Part shown: positions 57,601-64,000 of the stretch, in pieces | How positions within the stretch are numbered: position 1 is the stretch's first letter | Layout: each line of letters begins with the position of its first letter | Source: Cristatella mucedo | Lineage: Eukaryota; Bryozoa; Phylactolaemata; Cristatellidae | Direction: 5' to 3' | Assembly (NCBI GenBank): GCA_009760855.2 | Contig: WPIO01000110.1 | Coordinates: forward strand, 505,501-569,500 | DNA: 64,000 nt | Position numbers and translations under genes: made by a program | Notes under the pieces: model-generated | Database searches by the model: none | What the model saw: only the letters and a program-made list of their open reading frames with translations | Told to the model about the DNA's origin: nothing

Positions 57601-58394
57601 TTGCCTCGATCAACTCCACAAGATCGTCATGGCGATCGCCTCCTTTAGTAGATGAGAAAGTACTTTACACTCTTAGTTAGCAAATGTACGGCAAGAGTAT
57701 CCGCTCGTGCAATCTTTAATCTAAGGAAAGTTAGGGCTCGTTTGACTCTCGTGGACGCGGCGGACGCTAGTTTTCGGTAAGTGTTTGATATGAATTTGAG
57801 AATGAGATCGTGCTTCGTGGAATCTGCAATCGGCCATGTGGAGCGAAAGCCAGGTGGACTTTTTAGGTACTCTGAAAAGTCGAGGCGAACATTCTGTCTG
57901 GGCAGGCTTTTGAAATCGTTTTATTCTCCAGCTATGCTGCCTTGATTTCGCAGGATATAACCGCGCCGGTTTGGCCAAGCGGTTAGGTGCTCGCCCTAAA
58001 CGACCGAGGTCAAGGTGAATGTATTGTATGCCGGGGCTCGAAAGCGCGAGTCCATTGTGTGGCATTTGTGAAGTGCCTCGATAGAGATTAAGTTTTCGTA
58101 GGGCTTTACCAAAAAAAAAAAGAATAATTACATACGTATAAAGGATTTCTTTGCTGTAAGTACATGAAAAAATAGTGACCGCGGTCGTCCATTGAAGTGG
58201 CGACAGCTGACCATCGCTCGGCCACGCCTTCAGGCTGAGCATTTTATCTCGAATGATGTAGATTGAGAACGTACTTCGTACCCATATATGTATTGTCAAT
58301 GGAAGCCATACCGTCGTGCTCAGTAAACGGATGTCATTCTGCGCTTGCATTCGTCGCTCTTCCGCACTTCCGCTCTGCATGCTTTCTTTAGGCG
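57601..58394 (+). repeat. D/E junction region, second copy
   Basis: Corresponds to 20960-21650 at low similarity. It contains SINE family 2 and no convincing gene. The 219-codon minus-strand frame (58380-57721) crosses the SINE and has no recognisable domain. Confidence 0.5.
57964..58115 (+). repeat. tRNA-derived SINE (family 2)
   Basis: A-box region ttggccaagcggttaggtgc followed by an imperfect B box, tail aagtgcctcgatagagatta, then agttttcgtagggctttacc, then an A-rich run. It is probably the intact counterpart of the remnant at 21262. Confidence 0.8.
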
Positions 58395-58482
58395 TGACTT
58401 TTATTTATTTTTATACTTATATTTATTTTTATTTAAGCGTGTTATTTTATTTTATTTATTTATTTATTTATGCTTTTATTTA
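58395..58482. repeat. TTTA-rich microsatellite
   Basis: Irregular tttat/tttattta run just before module E; absent or much shorter at 21655. Confidence 0.9.
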
Positions 58483-58489
58483 GGCGTGA

Positions 58490-59640
58490 CTGACAACGGT
58501 TACTGCTGGCTTGCGTTGGCTGCATTCATGCTGCATTGCTGCCGCCTGTGCTGCTGGGCCTCGAGTTCGCCTAGCGCTCGCTCTGTAGATATGTCTTCAA
58601 GGCGAATTATACCGAGCAAAAACGCAAGCCGAACGACAAAACAAGCAAGCGGTCCTAAAATCCAGCCAGCGAGCGGGCGGAGCGCTGATATCGCTCGGGT
58701 CGACGGCGGCCGGGTGAGAAAAGAAACGGTGCTGCAAGCACGTCCGAGCCAGCCGGCTATAGCACAGGCTCGGCAGCCGGCACCGGCTGCCGGGGCAGCG
58801 ATGCGTCGTGTAGAGCTGATGGTGAATCCGTACGGCTGCTCCCTATTCGGCATCGGGCTCATCATTCGGCCTGATCCTCTCCAAGTTCTACTTCATGATC
58901 GAGATCCGATGCTGTCTGAAGCTGCCGAGCCGCAAACTGGCCGAAACCTTGAGGAGCCAATCAGCTGCCAGTCCCATGGTGGAGGATATTGTTTCTGCAT
59001 CGGTGCACCGGGCTACTGCACCTGCACTGATAGTGAGATCCATTGTCAGTGCTGCTCGGAGCCAAGCGAGGCTTTCGTTGGTAATCTGCAGGGGCGGTTC
59101 AAGTATGCTCAGGTATTAGTCCAAAGCTTCGAGCCAGCTATGTATCCGGGCCGATAGGAGCGCTTTGCCGGGCAGAGCTGTTCAGTGTTCCTAGATTTTC
59201 AGAGAGCTAGCTGCACTGTGCCTGCCCCATCGCTTGGTCATGGATACGCCGGAAGTCGATCGCTGGTGCACATGATTCGATTTTAACGTTTGCAGTGATT
59301 GACCTAAGTCATCTACGGCGGCGTCACCAGCGTTTAAGAAAGCGTTGGGCTTCTTCCGGTACAAGTTGAGCGGATACTGATACAGCCAACTGAGCAGGTC
59401 ACCTCGATCGCTTGAAGCATCTCTTCACGTGCCTCCTCATCAGCGTCTATTAAATATTTGATGAATTGTACCCATGTAAGATTCCGTCAGCAAATATAAA
59501 TGCGTGCAGTAAGTTGACAATAAGTTCTAGTCAATTCCGGCGCGAGGCTGCAGCCACAGTTCCGCAGTTTAGTGTGGGCTAAGCTCAAACAGCCGTGCAA
59601 GTTTAATGGTGATTCAATAACGTCAAACACTTTAAAGGGG
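58490..59640 (+). repeat. Module E, copy 6 (well preserved)
   Basis: Partner of 21690-22834. It keeps the uninterrupted sequence across the site where the putative solo LTR is inserted in the other copy. Confidence 0.85.
58591..59157 (+). CDS. Unrecognised cysteine-rich protein of module E
   Basis: 188 codons from ATG 58591 in the conserved gtagatATG context (the frame is open upstream to 58345, but that part includes the TTTA run). Same length and no gaps against 21777-22343. The C-terminal 100 residues (from YGCSLFGIG on) differ at only a handful of positions, the N-terminal 75 at many. Cysteines are in identical positions. No domain, signal peptide or membrane segment is recognised. With two open copies out of at least seven, it could be the product of an element or a frame that has survived because these two copies are young. 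Confidence 0.4.
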   Translation: MSSRRIIPSKNASRTTKQASGPKIQPASGRSADIARVDGGRVRKETVLQARPSQPAIAQARQPAPAAGAAMRRVELMVNPYGCSLFGIGLIIRPDPLQVLLHDRDPMLSEAAEPQTGRNLEEPISCQSHGGGYCFCIGAPGYCTCTDSEIHCQCCSEPSEAFVGNLQGRFKYAQVLVQSFEPAMYPGR

Positions 59641-60260
59641 CATAAAGAGATACTTGGGCAAGAGCGACTCTATGTAGTCACCTGCTGAGGTCAGATCAGC
59701 AGGGCCATCCAGCTACGTGCGAAGATGGTGTCCTCGAGAGCACTAAAGACACCCACGTCTTCATTCAGAGGCAGGCATTACTCACCGCTAACACGGCACA
59801 GCGAGGGTGAACAACGGTGAACAACGGTAGACACGCCCACTTTATTTAGCCATTTCGGGTTCGAAAGCCCAGCCAGCAGTCGGCGATTCTCTCCGAGTGG
59901 CACCGGGCAAGCCCGGGCAAGCGCTTAGGTGGGATTCTCTGAGTCTGCGTTCATGCTTTCATTACTGGCGGAGGTGTCGTATAGAGATTTAATTTCTTTT
60001 CCGGGGGGAAGGCCACTTGGCCGTCAGCCGCTGATTGAGCGACAGCAGCGCTCAAAGTGGCGAGACCGAGGCTAAAACCGACGACTGCAACTACGTTACA
60101 AGATTAGTTGCTAGAAAATTGCCATTTACGCCGATAGGTCACCACTTTCGGCAGTTTCTTTAATTGGGTCGTTGCGAGGTGAGTTTATAATGGTTGCTGT
60201 CGATTTCTCGCCAGCCAAACTGCAAATTTGTTATAGCCGCAATGCCTGCTATCATGAACT
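59641..60260 (+). repeat. Downstream part of module E and start of next module A
   Basis: Colinear with 23671-24240, including gacgactgcaactacg, ttcggcagtttctttaattg and gtcgatttctcgc blocks. Confidence 0.75.
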
Positions 60261-60700
60261 AATGTCTCCGCCTAGGTGGACTTGTCTCTTTTATTCTAGC
60301 CTACGCTCATCGCATCGAGTGCAACGTTGGTTGAACGGAAGCATTTCCTGTTGTTTCAGAGCCTGCAGCTGCTGGCTCTGAAACATTTTTAGCCCCACAA
60401 ACGGTTTGCTGTTGACGTCAGAGACAGCGTCTCTGGCCTTAATCTCAAGTCTTTCTTTAGTCCTTAATCTACGAAAGAGCTGCAAAAAGTTAGAAGATCC
60501 TGAAGTTGTAACTGAGAGGGGCAGCATACGCCACGTCTATTTCAACGGCTCTCCATTTTTTTGCCATCAATCGCAATTGCAAATAAACCGGCAGCTGCAC
60601 CATAAGCTCCACTAGGCCATAAACTGACTGTAGTAAAAATGACAAGCTACGCAAATGCCGTCAGTCCACAATCAAGGAATGCCATAAATAAATCATATAG
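60261..60700. other. Unmatched stretch with a small hairpin
   Basis: A perfect 12-base inverted repeat (60352-60363 and 60374-60385, tgtttcagagcc and its complement, 10-base loop). No other feature recognised. Confidence 0.5.
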
Positions 60701-61800
60701 AGTCAGGTAAACGCAGCGTTAAGTTCAGCTTATGTAAGTCTTCCCACAAAGCCTGCTAGCCAATATTGAGGTGCATAAAAGTTTTCCGGGAGCAGTAGAT
60801 GCTGCTAAATCCTTTACAGCTGGACGCGCCATGTTACCTTAAGACAAACCGCTTATACCATGCTTGCGCTGTGAGTCGTTCTTTCTACTTCTTGCTTCCA
60901 TCCTACTTCGCTCTTCCTTGTTGTAGGAAGTCGTCGCGGTTGTCTTCCGCTCGGGGAAGTTTCCGATATGATGGTAGGAATTGGCCCACTTCGATACCGC
61001 TCACCATAAACTTAAACTGTCCATGATTGATTTCTACTTCTGCCACCTAACTCTAGGATTCTTGTGCGACTAGTTCATATATTTCCATAAGCGCGCAACT
61101 CTCGCAAAAAGCTTCGACGTTTTTGCCGGTTGACTCGTCCCCATGCTTTTCAAAGCACGGGAGAGGGCGTGCCGTTGACGGCGCCTACTATTGGTCGTTG
61201 GCTAAGTCTTGCCGCAGCCTTAGCCAAGAAGTAGAGCCGCATTTTGCTGCTCGAATTTGTGCACGAAGTCTGTCCCAAGTCTCGGACAGCTCCCCAGCTT
61301 AGGATGGGCGATGCTTTGACCCTTCGTCTATCAAAGGTCATAATTGTTGCCAGCAGCATCCGGCTAGGCGTTATCAAGGAATCCTATCGATTTCTTCAAG
61401 GAGTTCGCCGGTCTTCAGATGGCTGGGGCGACGTATCTGGCAGCAAGCCGACTGGCCTACCCCGATAGGTTGGGCAAGGAGAGGAAATGTAGCCCATCTT
61501 CAATCTTGTATCACCGTCTCCACTTCCACTCTCTTCCCTACTCTTCTCACCAATCTACGCTGTTCGCCACCCTTACGATGGCCTCGATTTAAGCCTATCC
61601 ATGGAACGGAGAGACTACTTCCGTTTCGATACCTCGCAAAAAAACTCGTGCATTTTGGTGTTAATTTGCAATCCCTGTACTGAAGGTGAGTAGCCTGTGC
61701 ATATAGCGAGCAGAAGTTAATTTTCTTTATTTAGTCTCTAATCTTTCTTTGGTGCATTTTGAAGACTGCATGCCTTTATTCCGAGCCTGGTAGAATACTT
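60701..61800 (+). repeat. Module C, diverged copy
   Basis: 60830-61260 matches 16600-17080 (cttgtgcgactag, tccataa, cttttcaaagc, agaagtagagccgcattt). 61360-61620 matches 18080-18320 (gcgttatcaagga, gatggc(c)tcga, ggagaggaaatgtagc). Confidence 0.65.
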
Positions 61801-61894
61801 TTTTAAAGACAGATATTAACTGCCTCGCCCAGGCCTTCCTCCCACGGGCTGACTATGCAACGTCAGGGGCTAACCCCGCCCATCAAGGACAGGT

Positions 61895-62360
61895 TGGGGG
61901 TTCGACGAATTACCGTAGTCCACCGAATACCCTCTAGTTGGGCTAAAGTCGACTGGACACTGGCGTTGCCGAGTTCAGATGCTGAGCTGACATTATTGGC
62001 CGTGCCAATGCGAGCGAAATTTTACGACTAAAATTTTTCGCAGAGTTTACTGTCATGTGCAATCAAAAAGAGTGAACTTTCTGAACGAATGATCTCTTTC
62101 GTTTCGCTGCAGAGTGAAATTGGATGGCAGCGAATTGCGGTATTACCCTGTGCCGCTGCAATTTATTTCAGCAGACTTGGTGAGAACGCATAAGCGGAAT
62201 TGTGAGCAATTTTATGGGTACATTTTAAATGTAGCTTAGCTTGATACTGTAAAGTTTTTGGAACTTTGCACAGCAGATTTGTGTTTTATTTGAATGGAAC
62301 TAAAGTGGATTGCCGTACAGGCCTCTGGTGTTGAAGCTCATTTGCATAAGTGCACTTGGG
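61895..62360. repeat. Relative of the 31.5-kb satellite region
   Basis: The left end (ggttcgacgaattaccgtag, then ggcgttgcc) matches 31520-31600 directly. The right end, reversed (cacttatgcaaat, then ctgtacggcaatccac), matches 31680-31720. The two ends are thus in opposite orientation compared with 31.5 kb. Confidence 0.6.
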
Positions 62361-62389
62361 CGTAGTGACAGGCAAATTTGATGGATAAA

Positions 62390-63000
62390 TAAAACCACCT
62401 CTCCTGCCTGTACCGAGCGTCCAACATTGGCAGTGTCTCCGACCTTCGCAGCGTCTCCTGCCTGCTCTGCAACACAGCTGACCGGCTAGTCGCAGGTCAA
62501 TATCGCTTGCATGGCTTGAGCTGCATCGATGCCGTCGTGTCTCTGCTGAATGGTGCCGCCTCTCTGCCGAACGCCTCATCCCCACCGCTGAAAGTCGCCT
62601 AGCGTAATGACATAATAATAATAATAATAATAATAATAATTCACTTGATAAAGCGCCCTCGGAGAACTTAATCTCTCTCGAGGCGCTTTACATTTGCTCG
62701 CCTCGTGGCACACCATCGGCGCTTGGCAAGCCATCGCAGAATGAACCGTCGTCGCCATATGCCACACGATGGCATCCTGACAAATCTTTATCGCCCGGCA
62801 CACCGTCTGCGATTGCTGCTGCCACTCTTGATCGCTCTAGCCAGTTCCCTCAATCCAGCCAGCTTTTATCAGGTCAGAGCGCACTAGCCGTGCTCTGCCT
62901 TCAAGGTCGGCGAATGCACCCACCAAGGCCACTCGAACCTTTGCAGAGTCTTTTCTGACCTCCGGTAGCATGCGTTTAAAGAGAGTAAAGACATCTCCTT
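62390..63000 (-). pseudogene. Gag remnant of a Ty3-like LTR element
   Basis: Reversed, 62990-62870 reads INAFLKGDVFTLFKRMLPEV, then KDSAKVRVALVGAFADLEGR, the pattern of a Ty3-type capsid start (AFTLYKRM and a later AL-x-x-AF). 62800-62700 matches the minus-strand gag-like frame at about 6830-6930 (MACQAPMVCHEAS against AAMVCHEAT). 62400-62580 matches the minisatellite region at 6480-6650. A LINE tail (62612-62696) interrupts it. No LTR is seen next to it. Confidence 0.6.
62612..62696 (-). mobile_element. LINE (or SINE) 3' tail with (AAT)n
   Basis: (AAT)n at 62612-62640, then a 56-base tail with the inverted pair aaagcgcc...ggcgcttt. Its reverse complement equals the 3' ends of SINE family 2 and of the LINE at 51650. 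Only the tail is present, as expected of an extreme 5' truncation. Confidence 0.75.
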
Positions 63001-63480
63001 TCAGGAAGGCATTTATATATTTGTATATGTCAGGCCACCACGTGACCTGACGTGCTAAAACAGTCGAATTTTTTAAAGTTTAAGTATTTAAGCGAACCCC
63101 TATTTTTCAGAACTTGACCGAATTAGTAGTATCGCGTTTTGGTCATTGAACGTGCTCTGGCAGAGTAGGAACCCGGCCTAAGCTGACGTATTGAGACGTC
63201 AGTTCCCGATAAGATTTTTCGATGATATGGTTTTCCGTTGATATGGTGCTGACATTCGCCCGGAAAATACTTTCATAAGTTTCATTTACTTTTTAGCCTG
63301 AGACAGTTATCATGGCGGCGTGGAGATGAATGGACACGCCGCTCCAACTAAATCAGACGTGCGGATTACAGCATTGTTCCGGCCGTGCGACGTGCAAGCT
63401 CTATCGATTTTAAGCTCATCAATTAGAGAAGACGTGTAAATAATTTCTCAAATGTTGTATAACTACTACTCTCTCGATAA
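63001..63480. other. No feature recognised
   Basis: AT-rich stretch between a gag remnant and the terminal satellite. Confidence 0.4.
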
Positions 63481-64000
63481 CTTGGTACCATTTCCTGGTA
63501 TTTCTGCGACGACGACGGGAAGCGAAATGAACGGAGTCTGTTAGGTCGGCCGCTGAGCGATTGTCACCTGCAATTCATGCTGAGGCCAGTTTATGGCCCA
63601 CTAACGTTTATGGCGCCATCGTTTGTGCTGCGGCCAGTTTATGGCCCATTTATGGGCTATTGACATTCATGGTAGTATTGGTTTGGTGATTGGTTAGTTT
63701 CGCCCTGGGAGAAGGGTGAGGTGAGCCAGGATGGGTAGGCACAATTTCCTGGCATCTGTGCCAATACCATCGGAAGCGAATAAAATGATTCAGACGGGGC
63801 AGCCCCTAAGCAGTCGTCGCCTGCTATTTGTGCTGAGGCCAGTTTATGGCCCAGTAACTTTGAAAGCCCTATTGTTCGTGCAGTGGCCAGTTTATGGCCC
63901 ATTTATGGGTCCTTGTAATGTATGGTGGTATTAGTTTGATGAGGCGTTTGTCTCGCCCTGGGAGAGGGGTGAGGTGAGTTTAAACCAGGATGGGTAGGCG
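63481..64000. repeat. Satellite, unit about 255 bp, open at the window end
   Basis: Two units, roughly 63490-63743 and 63744-64000. Each runs from atttcctgg through two copies of gg(c)cagtttatggccca to ccctgggaga(a/g)gggtgaggtgag and aggatgggtaggc. The unit therefore has an internal sub-repeat. The array probably continues to the right. Frames over it (63657-63934) are artefacts. Confidence 0.9.

Noticed and set aside
57721-58380. A 219-codon minus-strand gene
   Set aside because: The frame crosses a SINE on the opposite strand, has no recognisable domain and is not open in the corresponding region at 21.0-21.65 kb.

Overview
The window looks like nuclear DNA of an invertebrate animal, and almost all of it is repeats and transposon remains. 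I found no intact host gene, rRNA, ordinary tRNA or bacterial-type operon. The evidence for an animal genome is CR1/L2-like LINEs (AP-endonuclease plus reverse transcriptase), two families of tRNA-derived SINEs with RNA polymerase III B boxes, a Ty3-like LTR retrotransposon and many microsatellites. The sequence alone does not identify the phylum or species.

Layout. 0-3.2 kb: an old repeat whose second copy lies at 34.0-36.4 kb; its outer ends (553-930 and 35990-36355) are inverted relative to each other. 3.6-5.6 kb: a decayed LINE on the minus strand. 5.6-7.7 kb: a short LTR element on the minus strand with a gag fossil and two in-frame minisatellites. 8.0-10.8 kb: a SINE and a 5'-truncated LINE whose reverse-transcriptase frame is broken by only two stops. 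10.9-12.05 kb: a tandem duplication of about 530 bp. 12.6-61.8 kb: a mosaic of one large repeat, modules A-B-C-D-E in recurring order, present as several complete or partial units (about 12.6-25.3, 37-42.4, 43.2-45.3, 47.2-60.3 and 60.7-61.8 kb). Module E carries a cysteine-rich open frame that is uninterrupted in two copies (188 residues each) and broken in at least five more. 31.5-34.0 kb: a degenerate satellite of about 165 bp period. 63.5-64.0 kb: the start of a second satellite (unit about 255 bp) that runs off the window.

The modules make insertion history readable, because one copy often keeps the empty site. The 4.38-kb Ty3-like element at 26252-30630 has two LTRs and a 5-bp duplication (ccctg), and it split one E module. 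A putative 836-bp solo LTR at 22835-23670 is missing from the matching place near 59640. A LINE at about 51650-52262 is missing at about 16236, and two LINE copies at 13316-14640 (one carrying a SINE) are missing near 42975. One SINE family shares its 3' tail with the (ATT)n-ended LINE, which points to that LINE as its partner.

The items most worth following up are the large modular repeat with its unrecognised cysteine-rich frame, the 696-bp duplication at 42414 and 47221 (three differences seen by eye) containing a FLYWCH-like frame, the inverted repeat pair bounding the 34-kb repeat, and the long hairpin at 34535-34638. All homology statements come from reading the sequence by eye; no alignment or database search was run.
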